NCBI RefSeq assembly: GCF_040115645.1
Contig: NC_089541.1
Location: 7,998,001-8,062,000 of the forward strand
Direction: 5' to 3'
DNA from: Euwallacea fornicatus
Taxonomy: Eukaryota; Arthropoda; Insecta; Coleoptera; Curculionidae
DNA length: 64,000 nt
Part shown: piece after piece, positions 26,816 through 37,289 of the stretch
Layout: each line of letters begins with the position of its first letter
Numbering within the stretch: the first letter of the stretch is position 1
Notes under the pieces: model-generated
The model's database searches: none
Told to the model about the DNA's origin: nothing
The model's input: only the letters and a program-made list of their open reading frames with translations
Translations under genes and position numbers: made by a program

Positions 26816-26918
26816 GGGCGTTGTTTTATTTTTACGGTCCCCCGTTCTCGGCAACGGGCTGTAAAGTTCCAATAACGTCCGTCGCTCTTGGCAGCGCGCT
26901 GTAAAGTAAAATAACGCC
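26816..26918. repeat. Small structured repeat: two 40-base units with hairpins, inverted ends
   Basis: Two units about 40 bases apart share gctgtaaagt followed by aataacg. Each has a stem-loop before it: cccgtt-ctcggc-aacggg (26841-26858) and cgct-cttggc-agcg (26883-26896). The stems differ in sequence but both still pair. The whole is bracketed by gggcgttgttttattttta on the left and its imperfect reverse complement ending aaaataacgcc on the right. No family recognised. Confidence 0.55.
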
Positions 26919-27509
26919 TGCTGATGTTTTAACCGCTTTTAATCAAATAAGTAGGTATAATATTTTTCTGCTTACATAGAGAAGATTAACAAAATATACA
27001 GTCTTTGGAAAATGAATTTTCTTGGTTTAAAATTTCCAGAATCAATATCCTTCATATCTCAAAGTAATTTACTGAATAAATTCAATCATTTTGGGAGTGA
27101 AATGTGTCTACGTCACAGGGTTCAGTAAAATTGTTGGTGTTGTTATGAATCCCAATTTAGGCCAGATATGTAAATGTAAAAGTATGGTAAGATGAGAATG
27201 TGTAACCTGCCGAAGTGTTCTCTGCAAGTTTCTTTACGTATATATATACTATGCCCATCCCAAACTATTAAGTTATTCAGCTCTCTTTTCTAATCTGAAA
27301 TTTCGATTGGCATCACTTTAATTTCCCCGCATTACTCAATTGTCCTAACCGGTGCCTCATGACTGCATCACAAATTTCTCATCATAAAGGGTATCGATAG
27401 CAATCTGCTTTGAATAACACGATGCAAAAACAATCACATATAGAAAAATCATTAACACGTAAAAGAAAGAATAGATAACCAAGAACTGACACCTGAATAT
27501 TTTCGTATA

Positions 27510-28128
27510 CTGAGTGTTAGGGAAAAAAACTTTCGTAAGTTTAACCAATTATTATGACCATTATTTTCAATAAAAAAAATCCTTAAAATAGGAGTCCTAA
27601 ATACAATAATTTCTACGGAAAACAAGAAAAAAAATCTTTTGAAAATTGGCAACGTCGCGTTCTTTTTTATTTCATTTTGATATCTCCCTAAGTAGTCACA
27701 TAAAATAAGTATGCATTTTTTACACAGTTTTTTTGGCACCAATACCTGTTTACTGCCACTGATCCAATGCTTTATGGCTTCACCCGCAAAGTTAACTGAG
27801 GCGACCCTTTAAAGGGTCAGGTCTTCGGGTTCAGTGCGGCGTTGCCGGTTAAGTTTGCTTTGCCATTAAGTTTTAAAATGGTTTTCGTAATGTTATTGTA
27901 AAATAATTTTATATTTTTTTGTTACATGTCAAACAATCAACATTTATCAAATAAATTTTTCAATATTTATTTGAAATTTTAAGCTTATCATAGGTTTTTG
28001 GTTGCCAACTTTAACAATTTTTTTTTAACACCATTAGGTTTTGGAGCTCCGTTGTAAGGAACTTTTTTTCTCAAAAGATGTTCTTAATCACTGCTAAAAT
28101 TCACGAAAGTTCTTTCCCTAACACCCTG
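27510..28128. mobile_element. Element G: short non-autonomous transposon
   Basis: The left end CTGAGTGTTAGGGAAAAAA pairs with the right end read in reverse, CAGGGTGTTAGGGAAAGAA, continuing through CTTTCGT. TA precedes the left end (27508-27509); the right counterpart is TG (28129-28130), a one-base decay. Length is 619 bases. It contains the perfect 16-base palindrome gacccttt-aaagggtc at 27803-27818. No transposase is present; the minus-strand frames at 27357-27742 cross its border and are ignored. Confidence 0.75.
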
Positions 28129-30519
28129 TGGTTGGACGTGCAGATAGATTATTATTCAATTCGCCATATTGATGAGGATTTGTGATCTAAAAAATTACAG
28201 AGAAGCAAGAAACTACGTTCAACACATTCGAAAGCCTTAAAGATGTATCATCAGACTTCCATTGCCGTGCTTAGACTGTTATTTTTTATTCCGTAAATTG
28301 TTAAGGAAATCTGCAAGCTGCTTTTTTCCTTTCGGCCAAACAGTTCTCTCTTATCAGACAAATGGAAATGACATAAACACAACGTAATTAGTAGAAATTC
28401 AGCCTAAACAGTTGGCAGCCATCGTCTTCAAGTGCTGTAGACAAAATCTAATTTAATTATTCGATCTCTGCAAAGTTTTGAAATAACACAGGGTGAGCTG
28501 GATAAGTAGTGACTTTTTGCAAGATGTCCTTAGCCAATTAAATCCTTCTCTTGCATCCGTGTCGAGTACCTGTATCTGCCCAATTACGAAACGATAATTT
28601 TAATTAAATTAGTCACAATGTTTCAAACATTTTATTTATTTAAGGAATCGCCCTGCTAAATATTTGCACTCCATTTCCAGGCACCCCATATGCGTGTTTG
28701 TATATACAACATGTTCCTCGATACTTGTGTGTAATCCTCAAAATCTGTTATTGATTGGTCCATCTAGATGTTTTTGCGACAACAAAATTACCTTTTTACG
28801 GCGAAATTGTGGGATAAAAAAACCTTCTTGTGGCATATTATTTTGTTTGTGCTTCCAATTTACGACGTAAAATGCCTATCCATAATTTATTATATACGAA
28901 TTCTCCAATATTCCTGACAAGGCAATACGGAACTTGAAACAAAAAGCTAGTAAATATACTATTTATTTAATTATTTCTGTTTTTTTCATTTTCCACATGG
29001 TGAGTTTTTCGCCCTATTAGGTATATTTCATAAGGAAGGTCAAAGATATCGAACAGACTTTAGATACAATTATAACCTCTATTATTGCTAACTATTCCAA
29101 AAATAATTTTCATGCTGTTTAGGAATATTGAAGACTATTAATATCGGTTTTATCACTAAAAGGAATACAGGAATAAAATGCCACATATCCCTAAGAGGGT
29201 ACTCGTAATATCAGGTATCTGTTCTCTTCAATAAGAAAGTAAAGGTCCTTTCAAAGCCTCTCATTTTATTACATCAAAGATCCGAAGGTTTCGAGGACTT
29301 TTCTTTTTATCCGGCTAAACACTTTGACATTTTAAAATGGAAAATAATCTGCATTTTCGCCCCCCGGGCAACTGCAAAAGCGATACCAAAGAATTCGATT
29401 TGATCACAAAAAATACTGATCATATTATTTGAATCTCTTGAAAATAAAGGTTTCGTAGGATTTGTCTCAGTAATATTTCTTCGGTAAACTTACACGTATT
29501 TCCGAAAACAAAATATTAACGCCAATGTTAATAACGTATTAATAATTAGATAAAAATTACTCGCTTCGTTTGAGCTCTCAGACTCACTAATTAAATTACT
29601 TTTGATTATTAGACTGTTCTCGAACTTACGTTCATTCAATTTATAAACGAAACTTATCTTGTTTGGGCTGATATTCTGGGAAACCTTCTTCAACTGGAAT
29701 ATAGCAGTAAATTATCCTCGTTTGAGATGATTGAAATCATGGCTGAAGTGCCCTAAAAACAGAAGTACTGCTGTTGTTAGTTTAGATACAGGCTAATTAA
29801 ACCGTGAAGTTTACTTTCAACGTCGGTAATTGGGGTGTTTGCGAACACATGTTTAATTAAATTTATTGTTAAATATGTATTTGAAATTTAATAAACAATT
29901 GTTTTCACCTACCTCGAATGTTAAAGGACGCACCGGAAAGTTTCTCGCTAATTTTCCTTCAAATTTTAATGTTGAATTACAATCAAATTTTAGAGACAAA
30001 GATCATAAAACTTATGCAGTTTCCCCCATTAAAAATTCCTGAGGGGAAATAATACCCATTAGCGGTTTTTCCTCACTTAATGAGGGACATTTAGGAAGTT
30101 CCTGAGAAAGTGTTTAAAAAGGAAACCTCGATTAATTATCTTAGGGGTGAATAGACGTTATATTTCAGAAAAGGTATTTTCCTTCTTCCTTATGAGACAG
30201 ATTTCAGAATAAACGGCTTCTAGCAATCTACTGAAAATTCTAATAATGTGTATGAAAAATTAATTTCGTTGTCTAATAATGGCTTTGTCTTGAGGTAGCA
30301 GGTTATACCCACATTTAACTGCAGACAATTACGCCCTGAAAACTTCCTTTCAGATATCGCGCTCAACTGAAATTCTCCTAATGATTTATACATAATAGTA
30401 ACGAACACCTGAGAATTTAAGCGACGCTAGTTATTATCATTTATTACCATATATGTTACATTATTAATAATCCTATACATGTAGCATCGGGTGTTTTTAA
30501 TGCTACTTAAGATATAGGA
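28129..30519. other. Non-coding AT-rich sequence
   Basis: No gene seen. cacagggtgagctggata near 28490 resembles one TACAGGGTG-type transposon end but lacks a partner. Confidence 0.45.
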
Positions 30520-30714
30520 TGTTGGTTATATCTTTGTAATAAAATCACAGGTCAGAGAGAAGGTATACAAGTTTACGTTTATTAACAAGGAATATACAGA
30601 CTAATGAATGTAATGAGCGCGGACACGACGACTGCGTTACAATGACCGACCGTATCCCAAAAACAAGGGCAAGAAGAAGAGAGCCCTCCATGCCTTGTCC
30701 AATCTTAAGTACCA

Positions 30715-30741
30715 ACGCCCATGGTGATAAACCATGGGCGT
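30715..30741. repeat. 10-base hairpin around CCATGG
   Basis: acgcccatgg at 30715-30724 pairs perfectly with ccatgggcgt at 30732-30741 across tgataaa. It lies inside the probable solo LTR. Confidence 0.8.
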
Positions 30742-30823
30742 ACTTTCGCTAGGGTGCCATCTGCACCATTTGCCGCATCAAACCGTGGCATCTTAGCCGG
30801 GAATTGGAACTGCAGCTGTGGGA

Positions 30824-30948
30824 CCGACAAGGTCTATTGCGGGCAATCCCAGCACCGACAAAGTCCACTATATGCAGCTCCAATGCCGACCCGGTTTTAT
30901 TGCGGGGATTTCCAACATCGACAAAGCATGGCATAGGAAATTCTCATG
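30824..30948. repeat. Degenerate 31-base tandem repeat, four units
   Basis: Units begin ccgacaa at 30824, ccgacaa at 30855, ccgaccc at 30886 and tcgacaa at 30918, with spacing of 31, 31 and 32 bases. Each ends in a ccagca / ccaatg / ccaaca / ctcatg-like tail. Units are about 50-65% alike by eye. Confidence 0.65.
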
Positions 30949-31515
30949 CTCTGGCCAATGCCTACCAGTGCCGTGTCTCAAAGGGTATTGCTATCTTAAA
31001 ATTAATGAATATTTACAAAATAGGTACTAACTAAAACATAGGGTTAGTTGCGTAACCCTACATACATGTTACATAGTGCTCTTAAATGCTTGAAACCAGC
31101 GCAACTCATTACACATATTGGTATTAATTCGGAATTGGGGTCTTTAAAATCCGAACTATACAGTTATTCACAAAATTGACCGTACACATCGTAAAAATTG
31201 ATAAATCTGTCAAAAGTAAGTGTTTCAAAATTTTTTAAAATTATTTTAACGAACATATACAGTGGCTCACAGTCGAAATGATGCAGCTAATTTTTACTGA
31301 TGATTTCGTTTTAATTTTTTTTTATAAAAACATTTATATCTGTTTTATTAAATTATTTCATTTTTAATTAATATGAAATTAACTAGTCAAATAAAGAATT
31401 GTTCTAACTTGTGCCGTGTCGCTGCAAACGTAATTTAATTAAAAAATGATGATCACAATCAAAATGATGCATAAAGAAAAATATTCATGAACATAATTTC
31501 TATTACGAACTAATA

Positions 31516-32529
31516 TCAATTAGCTCCACCTTTTGTTTTAATTACTTCTTTTAAACGATTAGAAATTGATTCAACTAATTTCTTTAAAAAATCTGGATCT
31601 AGTTTGGCCCATTCTTCTGATAGAGCTCTCTTCAAGTCATGTTTGTTGGAAATATGATGTTTTCTAGCTTCTACGTCGAGTTCATTCCAGACATTTTCAA
31701 TTATATTCAAGCCTGGTGATTGAGCAGGAGTTTTTATAACTGATGGACAATGATAAAGTAACCATTTCTTCACAATTTTTGCGGAGTGCTTAGGGTCATT
31801 GTCTTGATAGAATTTACAATGACCACTCAACTTCAATTTTTCGGCACTAGCTTCAAGATTTGTTTTCAATATATCTAAATACATAAATCTGTCCATATTT
31901 CCTTCGATGATATGTAAGTTGCCGACTCCGGAGGCAACTACACATCCCCAAACCATCACGTTTCCTCCTCCGTGCTTTACGATGTTTTTTAAATGTTGAA
32001 GTAATAACTCTTCATTTGATTTTCTCCAAACATTTATTTTTCCGTCACTGCCAAACAAGTTATATTTACTTTCATCAGTGAAAATAACAGTTTTCGAAAA
32101 TTCTAAGTCCTGTTTTAAATACTTTCTAGCAAACAGTAACCTCGAATTCTTATTTTTCGGGCTAATGTATGGCTCTTTCCTGGCAATTCTGCCATGAAGA
32201 CCTTTGACACGTAAACATCTTCGTACTGTTCCAACACATACTTTCTTATTTAAGTATTTCTCCATCAAATCAGTCAATTTTGGTGCACTTAGTTTGGGGT
32301 TTTCTCTCATCTTTCTATAAATCCATCGTTCATCGTGTTGATTAAAAATTTTTCGGCTGCTTTTACGAAATTTGCTGATAATATGACTCTCCTTTTTATA
32401 TCGTTCTATTATGTGTTGAACTGTCGAAGAGCTCAAATTAAGAATTTCCGCAATTTTTCTTTGACTTGTGCGTTTTTGAAAGTTGAAAATTACTGCCTCT
32501 CTTATCTCAATGGATGTGTGGCGACCCAT
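31516..32529 (-). CDS. Tc1-family transposase, intact frame (element A)
   Basis: A 337-residue uninterrupted frame starting at MGRHTS. An upstream in-frame ATG at 32553 arises only from the junction with element B and is not the natural start. A helix-turn-helix lies at about residues 24-40 (KIAEILNLSSSTVQ), then a second DNA-binding helix region to about 120 (GRIARKEPYIS). The catalytic domain has D152 (FTDES), D243 (YQDNDPKHS) and E278 (NIIENVW): DD34E. Length is normal for Tc1. Two changes stand out next to the catalytic E: SPGLNIIE where most family members have SPDLNPIE. The enzyme would act in the nucleus on the ends of A. Its leader is now separated from the element's other end by B, so expression from its own promoter is doubtful. 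Confidence 0.93.
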   Translation of the reverse strand: MGRHTSIEIREAVIFNFQKRTSQRKIAEILNLSSSTVQHIIERYKKESHIISKFRKSSRKIFNQHDERWIYRKMRENPKLSAPKLTDLMEKYLNKKVCVGTVRRCLRVKGLHGRIARKEPYISPKNKNSRLLFARKYLKQDLEFSKTVIFTDESKYNLFGSDGKINVWRKSNEELLLQHLKNIVKHGGGNVMVWGCVVASGVGNLHIIEGNMDRFMYLDILKTNLEASAEKLKLSGHCKFYQDNDPKHSAKIVKKWLLYHCPSVIKTPAQSPGLNIIENVWNELDVEARKHHISNKHDLKRALSEEWAKLDPDFLKKLVESISNRLKEVIKTKGGAN

Positions 32530-32867
32530 TGCACTTTTAATATGCACATACATACAGTGGCGGCAAAAAGTATTTGCACACCGCGATTTTCACGATTTCT
32601 AAGTTTATTGTTGTAAATTCAAAAAAACACTTTACACATAAAGAGTATATTAAATAATTATATGGTCTCTGTCAACCAAAAGTTTATACAAATTGAATAT
32701 TGGTGCGAAAAAAAAATGATTAAAACCGCTTGGAATAAAGTATTTGCACACTGCAACTGGCTTGAATTTTTAAAGCTTTGAAAGCTTTAATATTTAGTAA
32801 AAAGCCCATTTGTATCAATTATCGCTTGTAAGCGTCTTGGCATAGAATGGACCAATATTTGTATATA

Positions 32868-34153
32868 CCAAGTCTGTAAATATGAAACCGGAATCTTTTA
32901 ATAAAAAGTATAACTTAGCTGCGCAATAATTATAAAAAATATTTTATTCGAAATATTTCCCATCGTTACATATAGATTTTTCCCATCTCTCTGGCAATTT
33001 GTGGATGCCACGCCAAAAGAACTGTCGTTCTTTTGAGGCAAACCGTTCATCGAGCCATTTTTGAACTGTTTCGTAAGAGGTGAAGTGCTGTTCTGCAAGA
33101 GCGTGTTCCATCGATGCAAATAAGTGATAATCGGATGGTGCTAAGTCGGGTGAATAAGCCGCATGCGATAGAACTTCTCAATGAGACGTCCCAATCGTTT
33201 CCTTCACCAGTTTTGCAGTGTGTGATGGTGCATTATCATGAAGCAATATCACCTTGTGTTGCCGTTCTTGATATTCTGGTCGTCTTTCACGCAAAGCTCG
33301 ATGCAAGTCCATCATTTGTTGTCGGTAACGTTCAGTATTAACTGTTTCTCCAGGTTTTAGCAGCTCATAATAAATTACGCCTTTTTGATCCCACCAAACA
33401 CAGAGCATTGTTTTCCGTCGATATCGACTTGGTCTTGCTGACGATGCTGACGGTTCGCCTCGAGTTACCCATGATTTTTTACGTTTGGGATTCTCAAAAT
33501 AGATCCATTTTTCGTCACCAGTCACAATTCGATGAAGAAATGACTTTCTGTTATACCTGGTAAGCAACAATTGGCAAGTGATTTTTCGATTTTCTTGCTG
33601 TCTTTCATCGAGTTCATGTGAGACCCATTTTCCTATCTTCTGAATTTTTCCCATAGCTTTCAAACGAATGGAAATGGCTTCTCGTGTCACATTTTATTGA
33701 TTCGCTAATTGTTGTTGCGTTTGAGCATTGTCCTCATCTAACGAAGCTCGCAACTCGCCGTCTTCAAACTTTTTCGGTGGTTTTCCACGCTCTTCGTTAT
33801 TCATGTCAAAATTGCCACTTTTGAATTTTTTAAACCACTCACAGCACTGTGATTTTCCAAGGGCATGTTCACCGTAAGCTTCAACAAGCATGCGATGTGA
33901 ATCTGCAGCCGTTTTTTTCAAGTGGTAACAGAAAATCAATGCTGTCGGCAAATCGTAATTTGTAGGCACAAAATTCGACATACTCAAAGCTGTTGCAAAC
34001 TGTCCTGCAGTATTGAACCTGTATTGTTATGATTTAAAAATCATTCTCAGATGTAAATAAGAGATATAGTGCCCTAACAACACGATAATATTACGTATAT
34101 TGACCACTAGGGATATTTGGAGGCAAATTCCGGTTTCATATTTACAAACCTGG
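32868..34153 (-). mobile_element. Mos1-type mariner (mauritiana subfamily), full length
   Basis: The element is 1286 bases, the length I recall for Drosophila Mos1. The 28-base ends read CCAAGTCTGTAAATATGAA on the left and, in reverse, CCAGGTTTGTAAATATGAA on the right, sharing ACCGGAAT at their inner edge. TA at 32866-32867 and 34154-34155. It lies inside the transposase gene of element B, in the same orientation, and is the innermost layer of the nest. Confidence 0.95.
32944..33981 (-). pseudogene. Mariner transposase with two stop codons (DD34D)
   Basis: The frame from ATG at 33981 to GKYFE and TAA at 32944-32946 is 345 codons plus stop, exactly the Mos1 length, with no frameshift. The N-terminal half has the mariner helix-turn-helix regions (LIFCYHLKKTAADSHRMLVE; CEWFKKFKSGNFD) and the WVPHEL linker motif as WVSHEL (residues 119-124). 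Catalytic residues fall at D156 (TGDEKWIYF), D249 (LHDNAPSHT) and D284 (SPDLAPSDYHLF), the same numbers as in Mos1. Two nonsense codons break it: TAA at codon 96 (33694-33696, where a leucine is expected) and TGA at codon 268 (a tryptophan site). No active enzyme can be made from this copy. Confidence 0.95.
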
Positions 34154-36858
34154 TAGTTGCAATCAATTTTTTCCCATTCTTCAGCTAATATGTCTTTAAT
34201 TTGATCGCGTCCTGAAATTGTATGCTTTCTGATTCTTTGATCTAAATGGTGCCATAAGTTTTCAATTATATTAATGTCAGGAGATTGTGGTGGTGTATGC
34301 AATTGTCTGCCAACATTATATAATAGCCATTCCTTGGTTTTTTTGGCAGTATGTTCTGGATCATTGTCCTGTTGGAATATATATTTATTTTCAATGTCCA
34401 TTTTGGCAGCACTTTGCCTTAAGTTACTTCGGAGTATGTTGATGTAACTTGTCGCATTTAAATTCCCTTCTATTGGAACAAGCATACCCACCCCATGGTA
34501 GGAAACACAGCCCCACACCACAATATGTCCACCACCATGTTTCACTGAAACTCGAACATTTTGTTTCTTTAAATCTTCATTGGGTTTTCGCCAGATTGTT
34601 TTCCTACCATCTGAACCAAACAAATTGATCTTGCTCTGGTCTGAAAAGATGACATTTTCCCAAAAAGTTATCGACTTCCTGATATATTCCTTTGCAAATA
34701 CCAGGCACTTTTTCCTGTTTGCTACACTGACGTATTGTTTTCTCCGAGGAACTCTACCATAGAGGCCTTCCGAATTCAAAGAATTTCTTATGGTTCTTTC
34801 ACTAACCTGGACTCCAGTACTAGTTCGGACCATATTTGCTAAAGTTGATGCGCTTATGGTAGGATTTTTGAGAACTTCATTTTTTAGTTTCCTCTGTGTT
34901 CTCAAATTAAGCTTCCGTGAACGTCCTTTGCGAATCTTATTTTCGGTTGTACCTCGCTCCTCATATCTTTTGATAATGTATCGGACAGTGGAAAAGTTTA
35001 ACTGAAGGTAGTTAGCAATTTTCCGATAAGAATTTCCCTGATTTCTAAGTAAAATCACGTTTGCTCTTGTACCAGCACTTAGTTCTCTTGTTTTCACCAT
35101 GTTTGCGAACTGAATTATTTTTAAAACTACCTATAAGTTATTTGAAACATCGAGAAATATTTTAGTGATATCGATGGAAAAAAAGACATTTTTAATACAC
35201 CAATAAACAGATAAAGAAATCCGAGCAGTTGCAGTATGCAAATACTTTATTCCAAGCGGTTTTAATCATTTTTTTTTCGCACCAATATTCAATTTGTATA
35301 AACTTTTGGTTGACAGAGACCATATAATTATTTAATATACTCTTTATATGTAAAGTGTTTTTTTTTATTTACAACAATAAACTTAGAAATCGTGAAAATC
35401 GCGGTGTGCAAATACTTTTTGCCGCCACTGTATGTAAACTGCTGCAGAATATAAATTGAACTAAATACAACTTGCTACAAACGAGAAACATTGGAATGTT
35501 ATTAGTAAATATGGTTTTTACCTGTATTCCCTTCATGCATTTTTTTTTATTGTGAAGTGCTATTATGAAAAAATGTATTTTAAAAATCTAGTTTAGTATA
35601 ATATATGATTATTTCGTATCCCAGGGAATAGTTTTTTAAGTAGCTTTTATTTGCTATTTGACGTATATTATAAAAAATAAATTATCATAGCAAATTTGGA
35701 AAATTTAGGCGTGCATCATTTTGACTGTGAGCCACTGTATCTATTACAAATATGTATGGAACGGAATATGCTTCAAAACAAGTCACAAAGCAGTTTCAGT
35801 TCAAAACTAATAAGTAATAAACTGTAATCGACCATAAATGCTGACACAAAATTAACTGTACAAAACATGGGATTCATTTTTATAGCCCGAAAGAGCTTAG
35901 CCATAATTCCTTCAGTTGAGTTTACTGCATTCATTGTGGCAAATATGATAACTATGATAAACAAAAGAACGCAAACTGCAACGAGTCTTCTCTTGCAACG
36001 AGTAAATTAGAAGTAAAACTTTATTCTACGGGAAGTACAATGAGAAAATTGCTTAATTAATAGGCAAGATCCTTTCCACAGTGCAGTGGATTATAAACAG
36101 ATATCGCTATGAGGAATTAATACAAAATAAGCCTGGAAGAGGACGGAAAAAATTATTGTCTGAAAAAGATGAAAGATTCATCTTACGTGAAATGAGGATT
36201 AATAGGAAAAAAAGTGTTTCAAAATTAACGAAAGAAACCTCCCAAAGAGTAAACAAACCTGAGTCAATTGAAACGGTACGAAGAGTTCTTAGAAAAAGTG
36301 TTTACAACGGTAGAATAGCATGAAAGAAACCTTGTATATCAAAAATAATCGACAGGAACGTCTTGAATACGCAAAAAAATATGTTCATGAACCTGCTGAG
36401 TTCTGGAACACCGTGATTTTCACTGACGAAACAAAAATTAACTTATTTGGATCAAATGGGAGACAAATAGTATGGAGAAAATCAAACACCGAGCTTCATA
36501 ATAAACATCTTGTCAAAACAGTCAAGCATGGAAGATGATCTTTAGTGTTGTAGGGTGCTGTGGGGAGTAGTGGTACTGGGAACCTGCACGAAATTAAAGG
36601 AATAATGGATAAAAATGTTTACCTCGATATCCTAAAAACCAATTTGACATCTTTTGCCGAAAAATTGAACATGCTTAGAATTTTTTATTTTCAACAAGAC
36701 AACGATCCCAAGCACACTGCTGGAATCGTAAAGCAACGGTTGACATATAATGTGCCAAAATTATTGAATTCTCCGCCTCAATCGCCAGATCTCAACCCGA
36801 TTGAGAAGCTGGGGAGAATTTAAAAAACCAAGTTCAAAATACCAACTGCAGTAATATA

Positions 36859-37285
36859 TGTGAGCTTTCATAAAGTAAGTGACACGGGGTAGTTATTAAT
36901 TCGCTTAAAGCAACCAATAAACCTGCCACCTTACAAGGATAGTGTTATATCTTATCCTTGGGCATATGTGGTATGTCACAAGCACCTATGAGTGTTCCCT
37001 TAGAAATGGACTAAACTTGTACTTGTAAAAGTAGATCGTTGCGTTAAAAGATAAAGAGGGTCTGTTTTTATCATATGGGGTGTGAAGAAGGAATAACTGA
37101 GGGATGTAAGCGTGGGAAGAATGTGGATGGTATGGCAGGTTTATTGGATGAAAAAAAACAGATACCCGGGGAATGACTCCGACACCTTGCGAGGGCATTC
37201 CATTCCCAATCGTTGTCAAATAAAGAAGTCTCTCTCAAACTTGCGTTTTTGTTTTCTCTATAAGAAGAAGTTTTTTCTTCTGACA
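36859..37285. mobile_element. Solo LTR inserted in element C transposase
   Basis: The unit begins TGTGAGC and ends CTGACA, short imperfect inverted termini of LTR type, and is flanked by TATA at 36855-36858 and again at 37286-37289. An AATAAA is at about 37215 followed by a T-rich tail. Joining the flanks at one TATA brings C's transposase back into register across the site (NCSNI, one stop-mutated codon, ELRNAI), which independently supports the boundaries. Length is 427 bases; the 4-base duplication is usual for many Gypsy-group elements, though the family is not identified. Confidence 0.82.
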
Positions 37286-37289
37286 TATA

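Larger units (their letters stand above)
30520..31062 (-). mobile_element. Probable solo LTR of a retrotransposon, reverse orientation
   Basis: On the minus strand the unit begins TGTAGGGTTACGCAACTAA and ends ATATAACCAACA, so it has the short TG...CA inverted termini of an LTR (TGTAGGGTTA against TGTTGGTTA). An AATAAA lies near its 3' end (plus-strand tttatt around 30577). It is 543 bases and GC-richer than the neighbourhood. It contains a 10-base hairpin (30715-30741) and a 31-base tandem repeat. No matching target duplication could be found and no gag or pol is adjacent, so the call is not certain. Confidence 0.55.
32787..35100 (-). pseudogene. Tc1-family transposase of element B, split by mariner insertion
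   Basis: The frame runs from ATG at 35098-35100 for 315 codons, meets the mariner at codon 316 (34154-34155), and resumes exactly in frame at 32865, ending SMPRRLQAIIDTNGLFTKY and TAA at 32787-32789. The joined frame would be 341 codons with no other lesion. Motifs: helix-turn-helix at about residues 26-42 (KIANYLQLNFSTVRY), catalytic D154 (FSDQS), D245 (QQDNDPEHT) and E280 (INIIENLW): DD34E. With the insertion in place, the read-through frame continues for 42 mariner-derived codons to 34027, so a 357-residue product lacking the true C-terminus could be made. The catalytic domain stays complete in such a product. Confidence 0.92.
32555..35430 (-). mobile_element. Element B: Tc1-like, inserted in A, interrupted by a mariner
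   Basis: TA at 32553-32554 and 35431-35432 flanks ends of about 205 bases that are near-perfect inverted repeats (32555-32760 and 35226-35430). The ends begin CAGTGGCGGCAAAAAGTA. The internal edge of each repeat carries a second copy of the end motif (aaagtatttgcacactgc near 32740), the IR/DR arrangement. Without the mariner, B is 1588 bases. The very similar arms suggest a young element. Confidence 0.94.
31260..35737 (-). mobile_element. Element A: Tc1-like, inserted in C, itself interrupted by B
   Basis: The ends CAGTGGCTCACAGTCGAAA (left) and, in reverse, CAGTGGCTCACAGTCAAAA (right) are flanked by TA at 31258-31259 and 35738-35739. A second copy of the end motif is at about 31443-31475. 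Its transposase is on the minus strand next to the left end. Element B sits 25 bases upstream of the transposase ATG. Without B it is 1600 bases. The ends resemble those of element H at 42431 (TGGCTCA followed by AATGATRCA), so A and H are family relatives. Confidence 0.93.

Noticed and set aside
30824..30948. 31-base spaced repeats as a CRISPR array
   Set aside because: Units are contiguous and degenerate, with no constant repeat plus unique spacer pattern, and the genome is eukaryotic.
32335..32616. Plus-strand 93-codon frame over the A/B junction
   Set aside because: Antisense to element A's transposase and continuing into the end of element B; no independent coding support.
34580..35005. 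Plus-strand frames opposite the element B transposase
   Set aside because: They are antisense shadows of the minus-strand gene.
35760..35872. Independent dispersed repeat shared with 40767-40870
   Set aside because: At first it seemed a separate repeat family, but its position and the Tc1-like termini show that it is the inner part of element C's terminal inverted repeats.
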